From: Dryocola sp. LX212
GTDB taxonomy: Bacteria > Pseudomonadota > Gammaproteobacteria > Enterobacterales > Enterobacteriaceae
Direction: 5' to 3'
Assembly: GCA_041504365.1 (NCBI GenBank)
Contig: CP167917.1
Coordinates: 2,294,001 to 2,358,000 of the forward strand
DNA: 64,000 bases
Positions within the stretch are counted from its first letter, which is position 1. Each line of letters begins with the position of its first letter. Shown one piece after another: positions 28,272 to 37,764 of the stretch. Under the pieces are notes generated by a model, which did not search any database, had not been told where the DNA came from, and was given only the letters and a program-made list of their open reading frames with translations. The translations under genes were made by a program, and so were the position numbers.

Positions 28272-29051
28272 TTAAGACGCTTTTAAGTCGAACGGGCTGC
28301 GCCAGCCGAGCAGGCGGGAAATGTCTTTCGCGCAGGCTATGGTCTGACTGGCGATAAGATCGCGATTGTCATCGTTGATTTGTAACCGGGTACCCACTAC
28401 GGAAATCGCGGCGGTAAGCGCGTTATGACCGTTAAATACCGGGGCGGCCACGCAGCGAACGTCCGGGTAGTCTTCTCCGTGGTCATAGCTCCAGCCCTGG
28501 CGGCGGATTTTGTCCGTTTCCTGGCGCATCTGCTCGGGCGTGGTGATGGAAGTCGGCGTGCGGGGAGAATAATCAAGCCCGTCCATAATGCTCTCCCGCA
28601 GCGGCGAAGGCTGCCATGCCAGCAGGCATTTGCCGATTCCGGAGCGGCTAAGCGAAAGGCTTTTGCCTTCGTGGGAGCGCACGCTTATCGTCGAGGAGGA
28701 TTCAATTTTCAGAATGTAGTAGGCGTTGCCATCATCAATGATCCCCAGATGGCACAGCAGCCCCGTCAGCTCCATCAGCCGGGTAAGCCGCCTGCGGGCA
28801 GTGTCGCGCAGATCGATTTTGCTTAGCGCCTGCTCCGCCAGCTCCACCAGTTTTGTCCACAGGCAATAGTTATCCTGAGCATCTACCGATACAAAACGGT
28901 GCTTTCGCAGCTCGCCCAGCAGCAGATAAAGGGTGCTTTTTGGGATAGCCAGTTCGCTGATAAGCGTCGCGGCGCTGGTCGGGCCGTGCCGGGCAATAAA
29001 ATTCATGATCTCAATAGATCGCGTCAGGGCGGGGACTTTGGTTGATTCCAC
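28272..29051 (-). CDS. rhmR: IclR-family regulator of rhamnonate catabolism
   Basis: A 259-residue IclR regulator: winged helix-turn-helix (about 8-70, LTRSIEIMNFIARHGPTSAA) and a C-terminal effector domain with GIGKCLLAW and DVRCVAAPVF motifs. Size and place (first gene, same strand as rhmD) match E. coli YfaX/RhmR. It probably responds to rhamnonate or its keto-deoxy product and controls its own operon. A putative CRP site lies about 65 bp before its start. Confidence 0.88.
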   Translation of the reverse strand: MESTKVPALTRSIEIMNFIARHGPTSAATLISELAIPKSTLYLLLGELRKHRFVSVDAQDNYCLWTKLVELAEQALSKIDLRDTARRRLTRLMELTGLLCHLGIIDDGNAYYILKIESSSTISVRSHEGKSLSLSRSGIGKCLLAWQPSPLRESIMDGLDYSPRTPTSITTPEQMRQETDKIRRQGWSYDHGEDYPDVRCVAAPVFNGHNALTAAISVVGTRLQINDDNRDLIASQTIACAKDISRLLGWRSPFDLKAS

Positions 29052-29107
29052 TATGCTGGACTCCGGTCTGGTCTGATGGAATCAGTGTGGCGGTCAGGGG
29101 AGCCGTC

Positions 29108-29129
29108 AAATGTGAAACGGATCAAACTT
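29108..29129. promoter_or_regulatory. Putative CRP site upstream of rhmR
   Basis: AAATGTGA, six bases, then TCAAACTT: 14 of 16 positions fit the CRP consensus AAATGTGA-N6-TCACATTT. The centre is about 67 bp before the rhmR start, a plausible position for an activator site. A half-site of the same type occurs at about 29167. Confidence 0.5.
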
Positions 29130-29292
29130 TGCTTTTCAGCCGTCGGGAAGCGATCTCTCGCGGGTAAAAATGTGACAAGTAGCGCAGATTTATTTTCAGC
29201 GAGTACAACAGGTTGTACTCAGGCGCTGGTTTACGCGTCGTTTACGGTGGCGGCATTATATTGGCCAGACTAATGATTACCTGGAGAAGTGA

Positions 29293-29415
29293 TTGAGAAA
29301 GTCGACGCTTGCTGAAGCGGTGATGGTGACAATAATTATGGGCGCGGTGCTGGTAACGGTGAGTTCGGTCAGCCTGCTGCTGCTGACGCATCCGGGTACC
29401 ATGATTTTCTGGTAG
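29293..29415 (+). CDS. Possible small membrane protein (40 aa)
   Basis: A 40-codon frame from TTG 29293, with GGAGAAG at 29283 about five bases upstream, encodes a basic N-terminus (LRKS) and one hydrophobic helix of about 22 residues (VTIIMGAVLVTVSSVSLLLLTH), ending MIFW. This is the layout of an E. coli-type small membrane protein. I do not recognise the family. An internal ATG at 29323 is the alternative start. It lies between the divergent or unlinked rhmR and glsB genes, on the opposite strand from both. Confidence 0.35.
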   Translation: MRKSTLAEAVMVTIIMGAVLVTVSSVSLLLLTHPGTMIFW

Positions 29416-29511
29416 CCCAAAGACGTCAGCAAAGGCCCGGCACGGGGCAGTGGTTATAAATTCTTAATGGATGTTGTCTGGCCATCATCCTGCTTTTTCT
29501 TTGCAGCTTAC

Positions 29512-30438
29512 TTAAAAAATAGAGCGGCCAATACGCTTCGCCAGGATCTCCAGCGCGGCGGTGCCCGCCAGCGAGTTGCCGGAGGCGTCCAGCTCCGGGC
29601 ACCAGACGGCAATCGACATCTCGTGCGGGACGATGGCGATTATCCCTCCGCCGACGCCCGACTTGCCCGGCATGCCAACCCGGTAGGCAAACTCACCAGC
29701 CCCATCGTACATGCCGCTGGTCACCATCAGAGCGTTAATCTGGCGGGTCTGCTGCGGGGTGATTAGCGGCTCATCATGCTGCAGCGTCTGCCCCTGGTTT
29801 GCCAGAAACAGAAACGTTTTAGCCAGCTCCGCGCAACTCATTTTCAGCGCGCAGTAGTGGAAATAGTTCTGCAGAACGGTGATGACGTCGTTGTCGAAGT
29901 TGCCGAAGGACTTCATCAGCCACGCGATGGCGGCGTTGCGCGCCGAATGTTCGAACTCTGATTTTGCGATACGGGCATCGTAGGCCAGATCCTGCTGGTC
30001 CGCGAGCTGACGGACCACCTCCAGCATGCGCTGCCTTGGGGCACTGAGGCGGGTTTGCAGCATGTCGCAGACTACCAGCGCACCGGCATTAATAAAGGGG
30101 TTGCGGGGTTTCCCCTGCTCCAGCTCTAGCTGCACAAGGGAATTAAAGGGCTGGCCGGAGGGCTCTTTGCCGACGCGCTGCCAGATTTCCGCCTCTTCGT
30201 AGCGCCCCATGGCGAGGACCAGGCTCAGAACCTTAGAAATAGACTGGATGGAAAATCGCTCCTGCGCGTCGCCGGCGGTGAACAGATCGCCGTCAACGGT
30301 GCAGACGGCAATGCCCAGCTTATCAGCCTGAACCTCTGCCAGCGCGGGAATGTAGTCCGCCACCTGCCCCTGGCCGATAAGGGGCCTGACCTGCGCCAGA
30401 ATCTCTTCCAGCAAATGGCTATCTAACTGAACGGGCAC
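29512..30438 (-). CDS. glsB: Glutaminase GlsB (GlsA2, YneH)
   Basis: A 308-residue glutaminase, exactly the length of E. coli YneH when read from GTG 30438; AGGAG lies six bases upstream. The open frame extends further but without similarity. The serine hydrolase motif SxxK is in [11 protein letters not shown] near residue 66, with other family motifs [28 protein letters not shown] and [12 protein letters not shown]. It converts L-glutamine to glutamate and ammonia. It follows sad on the same strand, as in E. coli. Confidence 0.92.
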   Translation of the reverse strand: MPVQLDSHLLEEILAQVRPLIGQGQVADYIPALAEVQADKLGIAVCTVDGDLFTAGDAQERFSIQSISKVLSLVLAMGRYEEAEIWQRVGKEPSGQPFNSLVQLELEQGKPRNPFINAGALVVCDMLQTRLSAPRQRMLEVVRQLADQQDLAYDARIAKSEFEHSARNAAIAWLMKSFGNFDNDVITVLQNYFHYCALKMSCAELAKTFLFLANQGQTLQHDEPLITPQQTRQINALMVTSGMYDGAGEFAYRVGMPGKSGVGGGIIAIVPHEMSIAVWCPELDASGNSLAGTAALEILAKRIGRSIF

Positions 30439-30641
30439 CCAAAGCTCCTGAAGTGGCGGGAATTTTACGCCCGCTATTATATCAGAGCTTGTTGTGCGCG
30501 GCCCGTTCTTACCGAGCGCCTGACAGAAAGAGGTATCACGCAAAATAACTGCATTATCGAAACGGTAAAGCGCTGTGTATCGGCTGTAAAGTTGCTTTTA
30601 AAAGCTTAGCGAGTGCGGTGGACACCCGCTGCCTGACGTTT

Positions 30642-32033
30642 CTAACGACGATCTTTCCAGACGGTCTGCACATTGCAGAACTCGTGCAGCCCGAAGTGGG
30701 ACAGCTCGCGCCCAAATCCGCTCTTCTTCACGCCGCCGAACGCTACTCGCGGGTCGCTTGCGCTATAGCCGTTGATAAATACTCCGCCGCACTCAAGCCG
30801 TGCCGCCATTTCTTCGGCACGCTGCTCGTCTGCGGTGAAAATCGTGGCGGAGAGGCCAAAATCGCTGTCGTTTGCCAGCTCCACCGCGTGCTGTGCGTCT
30901 CGTGCAACGGTGATGGCGGCAACAGGCCCGAAGAGCTCCTGACGAAAGGCCGTCATCTCAGGGGTGACGTTGCCCAGCACGGTTGGCGCGTAATAATTTC
31001 CCTCTCCGGCCATCTTCTCCCCGCCCAGCAGCAGCGTCGCCCCCTCACGAAGTGACGTTGTCACCTGTTGATTTAACTCGTCGCGCAGATCGTAGCGCGC
31101 CATCGGCCCAAGCTGCGTGGTTTCTGACAGCGGATCACCGGATACCAGCTTTGCCGCAGCGGCAACAAACAGACCGGTAAACGCATCCGCGATGCCCGCC
31201 TCAACGATAAAGCGTTTTGCCGCCGCGCAGACCTGCCCAGTGTTCTGGTAGCGCCCGGCGACTGCGGCTTTGACCGCTTCTTCAAGGTCGGCATCATTGA
31301 GCACAATAAAAGGATCGGAACCGCCCAGCTCAAGCACGCATTTTTTCAGCGCTGCTCCAGCCTGAGCGCCAATGGCCGCGCCTGCACGTCCGCTGCCGGT
31401 TACCGTGACGGCGGCGATGCGCGGATCCTTTATCGCCCTGCTGACGCCTTCGGGCATGACGTTAATTACCGAGAATAAATCCTGCGGGAATTCGGCTTTA
31501 ATAAACATTTCCTGAATTAGCGCCGCGCATCCCATCACGTTGGGAGCATGTTTCAGCACATAGCTGTTTCCTGCCAGCAGGATCGGCACGGCACCGCGCA
31601 GTACCTGCCACAGCGGGAAGTTCCACGGCATAACGGCCAGAATCGGACCCAGCGGACGGTATTCAATCACCGCTTTATTATCCTCCACCAGCGTTGATTC
31701 CGTACTCAACATGGCCGGACCGTGCTCCGCGTACCAGTCGCACAGATTTGCTGATTTAGTGACTTCCGCCCTCGCCTGGGCAATCGGTTTACCCATTTCA
31801 GCGGTAATCATACAGGCCATTTCTTCCGCGTTATCCCGCAGCACGACGGCGAGATCTCTGAGTTTCTGTGCCCTTTGAGTAAGGGGACTATTTCGCCAGG
31901 ACTGGAAAGCGCGGTGATTGTTGACCAAAGCCGTATCCAGCTGGGCATCGGTGGCAAAGGGATAAGCGGCGAGCTGCTTTCCGTTCGCCGGGTTAAGGGA
32001 GATGGCGTGCGTTTGCGGGTTTGCAGAATGCAT
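30642..32033 (-). CDS. sad: Succinate semialdehyde dehydrogenase Sad (YneI)
   Basis: A 463-residue aldehyde dehydrogenase. NAD-binding VTVTGSGRAGAAIG (near 210), the general-base Glu in LELGGSDPF (near 237) and the nucleophile Cys in NTGQVCAAAKRF (near 271) are all present. It oxidises succinate semialdehyde to succinate with NAD, and also acts on related aldehydes. Divergent from the LysR gene yneJ and upstream of glsB, the same order as in E. coli, where YneJ is suspected to control it. Confidence 0.92.
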   Translation of the reverse strand: MHSANPQTHAISLNPANGKQLAAYPFATDAQLDTALVNNHRAFQSWRNSPLTQRAQKLRDLAVVLRDNAEEMACMITAEMGKPIAQARAEVTKSANLCDWYAEHGPAMLSTESTLVEDNKAVIEYRPLGPILAVMPWNFPLWQVLRGAVPILLAGNSYVLKHAPNVMGCAALIQEMFIKAEFPQDLFSVINVMPEGVSRAIKDPRIAAVTVTGSGRAGAAIGAQAGAALKKCVLELGGSDPFIVLNDADLEEAVKAAVAGRYQNTGQVCAAAKRFIVEAGIADAFTGLFVAAAAKLVSGDPLSETTQLGPMARYDLRDELNQQVTTSLREGATLLLGGEKMAGEGNYYAPTVLGNVTPEMTAFRQELFGPVAAITVARDAQHAVELANDSDFGLSATIFTADEQRAEEMAARLECGGVFINGYSASDPRVAFGGVKKSGFGRELSHFGLHEFCNVQTVWKDRR

Positions 32034-32134
32034 TGTTATTCCTCGTTCAGTGGATGTAAGGCTACCTTATCCTAGAGGCGAAATGTTTAAAAATGAATAA
32101 TACTAAGCGTACCATTCACGAAATGAGAATAAAA

Positions 32135-32995
32135 ATGGACCTGATACAGCTGGAGATGTTTAACGCCGTGGCCGAAACAGGCAGCATTAACGCCGCCGCC
32201 CAGAAGGTTCACCGCGTGCCCTCTAACCTCACCACGCGCATCAAGCAACTGGAGGCCGATCTCGGCGTCGATCTGTTTATTCGTGAAAACCAGCGCCTGA
32301 AGCTGGCGCCCGCCGGACACAGCTTCCTCGAGTACAGCAAACGCATTCTTATGCTGGTGGACGAGGCCAGAATGGTGGTCGCCGGCGATGAACCGCAGGG
32401 CATGCTGGCACTGGGTTCGCTGGAAAGTACCGCCGCCGTCAGGATCCCGCCGCTTCTCGCCTCTTTCAACCAGCGCTACCCTAAAATTCAGCTCTCGCTG
32501 GCGACCGGCCCTTCCGGAGATCAGATTGACGGTGTGCTGGAGGGCAAGCTCTCCGCCGCCTTTGTCGACGGCCCGGTACTGCATCCGTCGCTCGACGGCG
32601 TGCCCGTATACGAAGAAGAAATGGTGATAGTCACACCGGGCGATCATCCTGCCATCAGGGATGCGCGGCAGGTTAACGGGTCTGACATTTATGCTTTCCG
32701 GGCCAACTGTTCTTACCGCCGCCACTTTGAAAGCTGGTTTCACCACGACGGCGCGATGCCGGGGAAAATTCACGAAATGGAGTCTTACCACGGTATGCTG
32801 GCCTGCGTGGTCGCCGGAGCGGGCATTGCACTGATGCCGCGCAGCATGCTGGAGAGCATGCCCGGCAGCCATCAGGCCAGCGCCTGGCCGCTGCCGCCCG
32901 ACTGGCGCTATCTGAAAACCTGGCTTATCTGGCGCCGCGGCGCTAAAACCCGCCAGCTGGATGTGTTTATGGGGCTGCTGAACCCGGACGCTTAA
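32135..32995 (+). CDS. yneJ: LysR-family regulator YneJ (PtrR)
   Basis: A 286-residue LysR regulator with an N-terminal helix-turn-helix ([34 protein letters not shown] in parts, about 6-40) and an effector domain. The segment [17 protein letters not shown] is shared with E. coli YneJ, reported as a regulator of the divergent sad gene. Start at 32135 gives the family N-terminus MDLIQLEMF; a Met 14 codons earlier is less likely. Confidence 0.88.
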   Translation: MDLIQLEMFNAVAETGSINAAAQKVHRVPSNLTTRIKQLEADLGVDLFIRENQRLKLAPAGHSFLEYSKRILMLVDEARMVVAGDEPQGMLALGSLESTAAVRIPPLLASFNQRYPKIQLSLATGPSGDQIDGVLEGKLSAAFVDGPVLHPSLDGVPVYEEEMVIVTPGDHPAIRDARQVNGSDIYAFRANCSYRRHFESWFHHDGAMPGKIHEMESYHGMLACVVAGAGIALMPRSMLESMPGSHQASAWPLPPDWRYLKTWLIWRRGAKTRQLDVFMGLLNPDA

Positions 32996-33035
32996 CCCTG
33001 GACGATGCTGGCGATCCTCCTGCACGCCAGCTCCT

Positions 33036-34070
33036 CTATCGACTCTCTTTCATAATTTCGGTGACGCGGTGCATAACCGGCCCGGCCTCGGTGATGCCCT
33101 TGCTTTCCTGCTCCTTCACCCAGTCTGCCTGAACGTCCTGGTAGCGGGTGGCCTTTTCCCACTTCAGAATTTCCGCATGCCGGACGAGCCTGACCTGTGC
33201 GCCCTGCTTTTTCATATCGCTGATTTGCATGAGCATTTTCTGCTTCATAATATCCCCCAGCGTTATATAGGAGGACGCCGCGGCGCGCCGTAAAGCCTGC
33301 CGATCCTCCTTGCTTAACCCATCCCAGGTCTGTTTATTCATCGCTACCAGATAAACATGCCCCAGCCACAGCTCGGGGGAGATCAGCACGTACGGTGCGG
33401 CCTCATGCACTTCGAGCTCATAGCCGCTGTCCACGTTGACCATCACCCCGTCCAGTCTGCCGTTCGCGAGCGCCTTGTAGATGCCGTCGCCCCAGGGCAT
33501 GGTGACCGGCGTGGCCCCGGCATTGCGCAGAAAGTCCTGATGCCAGAAGCTCGCCGTGCGCCATTTGGTCTCCTTCAGGTCGTCGAGCTTTTTGATTTCA
33601 TGGGTGCTGAAAAATGCCACGGGATACCCTGTAGCAATAAAGACGGGCATGATGTTAGCCCTAAGCAGCTCGGCCTGAAAAGCGGGTACTTCTTTATACA
33701 CGCGACGAAAAAAAGCGACCTGTTTATCGGCAGCAGGCCCGACGGGAAAACTTTTGAAAATCTGATGCAGCGGCAGTTCGCCAGCGGAATATTCGGGTAC
33801 CACAACGGCCATATCTGCCGTGGCCCCTTTCGAAACAGTCTGTAAGGCGCGGTAGCTTGTGGAAAGCTTACCGTCCCAGTGCGGCTCTATTTTTAACCGC
33901 CCATGAGACTCTTTTTCCACCGCTGGAAAGAAAACATCGTTCAGAAAGCGTGTACGCATACCGCCCAGCGCTTCATGGTCGGTGTAGATTATTGTTTTAG
34001 CGGCAAAAGCAGCCTGCGAAAACAGCAGCGCGGCGACGGATACAGCCAGAATTTTTTTAACCAAATCCAT
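33036..34070 (-). CDS. Orphan TRAP-type (DctP) periplasmic binding protein
   Basis: A 344-residue secreted protein (signal peptide ending AFA-AKT) of the DctP family: VFFPAVEKESHGRLKIEPHWDG near 48-70, the carboxylate-binding Arg region KWRTASFW near 155, and GVMVNVDSGYELEVHEAAPYV near 205-225. TRAP systems move organic acids with a membrane pair DctQ/DctM, but neither gene is present here. It may pair with a transporter elsewhere or serve in sensing. ATG 34070 begins the signal peptide; the longer frame is rejected. It sits between yneJ and a PhzF gene, where E. coli has yneK. Confidence 0.85.
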   Translation of the reverse strand: MDLVKKILAVSVAALLFSQAAFAAKTIIYTDHEALGGMRTRFLNDVFFPAVEKESHGRLKIEPHWDGKLSTSYRALQTVSKGATADMAVVVPEYSAGELPLHQIFKSFPVGPAADKQVAFFRRVYKEVPAFQAELLRANIMPVFIATGYPVAFFSTHEIKKLDDLKETKWRTASFWHQDFLRNAGATPVTMPWGDGIYKALANGRLDGVMVNVDSGYELEVHEAAPYVLISPELWLGHVYLVAMNKQTWDGLSKEDRQALRRAAASSYITLGDIMKQKMLMQISDMKKQGAQVRLVRHAEILKWEKATRYQDVQADWVKEQESKGITEAGPVMHRVTEIMKESR

Positions 34071-34122
34071 ATGCAATCTCACTGGGTTTAGAGCGTGCCA
34101 CCGCGGTGGAGGCACGTATGCA

Positions 34123-34914
34123 TTAGCGTAGCAGGACTTTGCCAATCAGATAGGTTGACGCTTTGCCGCCAATATGCACGCGGCTTCCCTCGAGCTGGCA
34201 GCGCAAATCACCGCCGCGTTCGGATACCTGACGCGCCAGCATTTGCGTTTTACCCAGTTTTTCCGCCCAGTAAGGAATGAGCATGCTGTGCGTGGAGCCG
34301 GTCACCGGATCTTCCGCCACGGCTTCGCCAGGGCAGAAGAAGCGGCTGACAAAATCGTAATCGCCGTCACCAGGAGCAGTAATGCAGACCATTTTTTCCA
34401 ACGGGATCATGGCGTTGATATCTGCTTTAACCGCTTCCACCTGCTGCTGGTTTTCCAGAACGACTATATAGTCCCGCGCTACGCGGACTTCTTTGCATTC
34501 GCTGATCCCCAGCGTTTCCAGCAGCAGCGGCAGAGGCATTACCGGCTCCGTTGCCCAGGCCGGGAAATCCATTGTCAGCCATTCGCCATTACGGGTGACC
34601 TTCAGCGGCCCCACGAAGCGCGTATCAAACTGGATGACCGCATCGGGATAATCGAGATGCTCAAAAATTACGTGGGCCGCCGCCAGCGTGGCGTGGCCGC
34701 AGAGATTGATTTCATATTGCGTGGTAAACCAGCGCAGCTCAAAACCTGAATCAGTGGTGACGAAGAATGCCGTTTCTGACTGGTTATGCTGCTTCGCCAT
34801 ATTTAGCAGCGTTTCATCCGGCAGCCATTCCGTGAGCGGACAAACCGCGGCGGCATTGCCACCAAAGGTGGTGTCGGCGAAAGCATCCACCATGTAAAAG
34901 TCAATGGGTTGCAT
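34123..34914 (-). CDS. PhzF family isomerase/epimerase
   Basis: A 263-residue protein of the PhzF fold (two similar diaminopimelate-epimerase-like halves). The conserved acid is in NQSETAFF (near residue 45), with GHATLAAAHVIF near 73 and the second-half motif EDPVTGSTHSMLIPYW near 205. PhzF isomerises a phenazine precursor; most relatives, as here, have unknown substrates. GAGAGG lies before the ATG at 34914. Confidence 0.85.
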   Translation of the reverse strand: MQPIDFYMVDAFADTTFGGNAAAVCPLTEWLPDETLLNMAKQHNQSETAFFVTTDSGFELRWFTTQYEINLCGHATLAAAHVIFEHLDYPDAVIQFDTRFVGPLKVTRNGEWLTMDFPAWATEPVMPLPLLLETLGISECKEVRVARDYIVVLENQQQVEAVKADINAMIPLEKMVCITAPGDGDYDFVSRFFCPGEAVAEDPVTGSTHSMLIPYWAEKLGKTQMLARQVSERGGDLRCQLEGSRVHIGGKASTYLIGKVLLR

Positions 34915-35111
34915 AGCTAAACCTCTCGTTGTTATTTGTCTGTGCATCACGCTTACACTGCCATAAGCCATTGAGTAAGCGTATACAATTTTTCACACCC
35001 TCGCCGCCCCGCAAATAAATGAGATATATATCACAAAATGAGTTGTATGCCCCGATCGATGGTTTTATGATCGCTTTTCTCCCGTCTGTTTGACCTACGC
35101 GAAACTCTCTT

Positions 35112-36308
35112 ATGACTTTAAACACGGTCTCACGCAAAACCGCGTGGCTGCGAGTCGTCACTCTTGCCGTCGCGGCGTTTATCTTTAACACCACTGAATT
35201 TGTGCCCGTCGGCCTGCTGTCGGATATTGCCAACAGTTTCGGCATGGAGACCGCGCAGGTCGGCATTATGCTGACGATCTACGCCTGGGTGGTGGCACTG
35301 ATGTCGCTGCCGTTTATGCTGATGACCAGCATGGTTGAACGGCGCAAGCTGCTGATTGGCATCTTCATGCTGTTTATCGCAAGCCACGTGCTCTCTTTCC
35401 TCGCGTGGAACTTTACCGTGCTGGTTATTAGCCGCATCGGCATCGCCTTTGCCCACGCTATTTTCTGGTCGATAACCGCCTCGCTGGCAATTCGCATGGC
35501 CCCGGCGGGGAAAAAAGCTCAGGCTTTGAGCCTGATTGCTACCGGCACAGCACTCGCGATGGTGCTCGGCCTGCCGCTGGGACGTATAGTCGGGCAATAT
35601 TTTGGCTGGCGTACCACCTTCTTTGCTATCGGCGTGGTTGCGGCGATTACCCTGGTCTGCCTGACAAAACTGCTGCCGAAACTGCCGAGCGAACACTCAG
35701 GCTCGCTGAGCAGCGTTCCGCAGCTGTTCCGCCGTCCTGCGCTGGTGAGCACCTATCTGCTGACGGCAGTCGTTGTTACCGCTCACTACACGGCTTACAG
35801 CTACATTGAACCCTTTGTGAACACTGTAGCCGGGCTAAGCGCGAATTTTGCGACGCTTTTGCTGCTGGTGCTTGGCGGCACGGGTATTATTGGCAGCGTG
35901 CTGTTTGGCAAGCTTGGCAATAAACATGCTTCCACGCTTATCAGCGGCGCCATTGCCTTACTGGTGCTGTGCCTGGTACTGCTGCTGCCTGCCTCTGACA
36001 GCAACGTTAACCTGACGATTCTGTGTATGTTCTGGGGGATCGCCATCATGGTGATCGGGCTGGGGATGCAGGTGAAGGTTCTTGCGCTGGCGCCGGACGC
36101 CACGGACGTGGCCATGTCGCTCTTTTCCGGGATATTTAATATCGGCATCGGTGCGGGAGCGCTGTTGGGAAATCAGGTCAGCCTGCACCTGTCGATGGCC
36201 AGCATCGGCTGGGTGGGCGCGATACCGGCGCTGGCGGCGTTGATCTGGTCGGTACTGATTTTCCGCCGCTGGCCCGCTGCGCTGGAAGAGCAGGCTCATC
36301 ATAGTTAA
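35112..36308 (+). CDS. sotB: Sugar efflux transporter SotB (YdeA)
   Basis: A 398-residue MFS exporter with 12 helices, close in length and sequence to E. coli SotB (396). The N-terminal [18 protein letters not shown] and [16 protein letters not shown] are characteristic of the drug:H+ antiporter branch that exports arabinose and IPTG-like sugars. In E. coli sotB lies directly beside marC; here a toxin-antitoxin pair and a DUF2164 gene lie between. Confidence 0.92.
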   Translation: MTLNTVSRKTAWLRVVTLAVAAFIFNTTEFVPVGLLSDIANSFGMETAQVGIMLTIYAWVVALMSLPFMLMTSMVERRKLLIGIFMLFIASHVLSFLAWNFTVLVISRIGIAFAHAIFWSITASLAIRMAPAGKKAQALSLIATGTALAMVLGLPLGRIVGQYFGWRTTFFAIGVVAAITLVCLTKLLPKLPSEHSGSLSSVPQLFRRPALVSTYLLTAVVVTAHYTAYSYIEPFVNTVAGLSANFATLLLLVLGGTGIIGSVLFGKLGNKHASTLISGAIALLVLCLVLLLPASDSNVNLTILCMFWGIAIMVIGLGMQVKVLALAPDATDVAMSLFSGIFNIGIGAGALLGNQVSLHLSMASIGWVGAIPALAALIWSVLIFRRWPAALEEQAHHS

Positions 36309-36315
36309 ACAAATT

Positions 36316-36337
36316 CGGGTGGCCGTTACGCCACCCG
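36316..36337. terminator. Hairpin between convergent sotB and RES toxin
   Basis: CGGGTGGC and GCCACCCG form an 8-bp stem with a 6-base loop between the two stop codons; a shared terminator is likely. Confidence 0.6.
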
Positions 36338-36338
36338 C

Positions 36339-37010
36339 TCATTTCCTCCCCCCGCCGGGCTCCAGCAATATCAGGCCAAGCTGATCGGCTTCTTCTTCAA
36401 GAATATCCATTAACATCTCAGACTCCAGCAATAATTCTGATTCAACGAGCACCTGAAGCAGGTCATGTTTAACCCTGTCGCCAAACAGCATTATGGCAAA
36501 TCCGCCGTGCTGCCGGGATGACCACTGCAACCCATGGAGTTCCGGGTGAGCCTCATAAATAGCCAGCGCATACTCTCGCGTTAAAGGATACTGTGACGCC
36601 GATGAGTCCAGCAGTTCGGCGCGCGTAACGCCTATTTTGCGGAGCGTCCTGGGATTCAGATCTGCCAGCATTAAATCACTTACGGGGGCGAGAACAGAAT
36701 GGACCGCATTTTCGGCCCGTCGGAGATCGAACGATACGCCATCTGTATGGACTGGGAGATCGTGAAATAGCGTCTCCATTAAAGCCACGCCTGTGCTCAC
36801 CCCGCCATAAAGCGTGCTGACACCATTTCTCAAGGGGCTGAAACGAGCATTACCCGCACCTGGGTTAAACTGGGCTGCCGTAAATTGTTTTGAATGGATA
36901 CGATAGATTTGAGTCCCGGCGAGCCAGAGTGTGGTATTGACTCTTAAATTCCGGGGCGGGACAGGAAATTCGCGTGATGCTTCAGACACCTCCTTGTGTC
37001 CTTTAGCCAT
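36339..37010 (-). CDS. RES-domain toxin (NAD+ phosphorylase type)
   Basis: A 223-residue protein with the RES family features: the Arg-Tyr region QIYRIHSKQF..AAQFNPGAGNARFSPL near 33-58, the LYGGVSTGVALMETLF segment near 68-83 with the conserved Glu, and a later Ser-Ala-Ser/Tyr region. RES toxins degrade NAD+ and stop growth until an antitoxin blocks them. Its ATG overlaps the upstream gene by 8 bp, the classic layout of a toxin after its antitoxin. The C-terminus is an acidic helix with many Leu and Glu, longer than in the smallest family members. Confidence 0.8.
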   Translation of the reverse strand: MAKGHKEVSEASREFPVPPRNLRVNTTLWLAGTQIYRIHSKQFTAAQFNPGAGNARFSPLRNGVSTLYGGVSTGVALMETLFHDLPVHTDGVSFDLRRAENAVHSVLAPVSDLMLADLNPRTLRKIGVTRAELLDSSASQYPLTREYALAIYEAHPELHGLQWSSRQHGGFAIMLFGDRVKHDLLQVLVESELLLESEMLMDILEEEADQLGLILLEPGGGRK

Positions 37011-37683
37011 GGAGTCCTCCCTCGCACTCTTCCTTAGCGGCAGCAATTACCCGTTCGGACATTGTGGCCAGCACATCTTTTGGTTTTTGACCATCAAGCC
37101 AGCTATTGCCTGAGCCAAACCAGATTGCCAGGCCCCAGGGCGTTTTGCTATCGCCAAAAATACTGAGGATTTTTTTTACCGCGGGTAACGGGCGGTATCC
37201 TTCGTCCAGTAAATATCTGGGATAATTGTCTTTGCCATTAACTGGAACAGCAAAAATTGCCCCGGATGCCTTCCAGCGATTTGGGCCAGCGCTTGGATTA
37301 CCATTTTTAAAATTGGCTTTATCGGAGAGTTCACGGGCCGACAACCAGACAGAATCCTGCAAAATCTGCTCATTAAGCTTATCAAGACGACGAGCATTCC
37401 GTTCGGCTCTCTGCTGCTTTTTTTCTGCAGCAGCCAGATGCGATGAGCGACTCACCTCATCGTTCAGTGAAATGAGCGATGACAGCGCCGCGTTTACGGC
37501 AGCTTCTATCGCTATTTCCATCATTTCGCCAAAAGCAGCATGCCGTCCGGAGATGTCACCTAAATCAATGAGGAGATATTCAGATTCCTTATTGAGCTTC
37601 AAATGATGCAGTTCTTTGCCGCTCAAAGCCTGCACGTTACAGGGCATATCATTACGCCGGGCGAGATTTGCCTTCGAAACCAT
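37003..37683 (-). CDS. Putative antitoxin of the RES toxin
   Basis: A 226-residue protein placed directly before the RES toxin with an 8-bp overlap, behind a near-perfect ribosome site (GGAGGTG). The N-terminal half is helical (LIDLGDISGRHAAFGEMMEIAIEAA and a basic coiled-coil near 85-110). The C-terminal half contains RYLLDEGYRPLPAVKKILSIFG and then WGLAIWFGSGNSWLDGQKPKDVLA, which resembles the toxin-binding end of the Xre/MbcA/ParS antitoxins (a Trp-Leu-x-Gly-x-x-Pro pattern), although the usual Xre helix-turn-helix is not evident. The antitoxin role is inferred from place and this tail. Confidence 0.65.
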   Translation of the reverse strand: MVSKANLARRNDMPCNVQALSGKELHHLKLNKESEYLLIDLGDISGRHAAFGEMMEIAIEAAVNAALSSLISLNDEVSRSSHLAAAEKKQQRAERNARRLDKLNEQILQDSVWLSARELSDKANFKNGNPSAGPNRWKASGAIFAVPVNGKDNYPRYLLDEGYRPLPAVKKILSIFGDSKTPWGLAIWFGSGNSWLDGQKPKDVLATMSERVIAAAKEECEGGLHG

Positions 37684-37764
37684 TTGTCACCTCCGTACGG
37701 CTATTACTTACGCGGTTATATCCATTATATGCGTTATATATGGTTTGTCACCCTCGTCCTCATT

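Noticed and set aside
32087-33025. A 312-codon open frame on the minus strand
   Set aside because: Antisense shadow of yneJ, whose plus-strand LysR product is clear.
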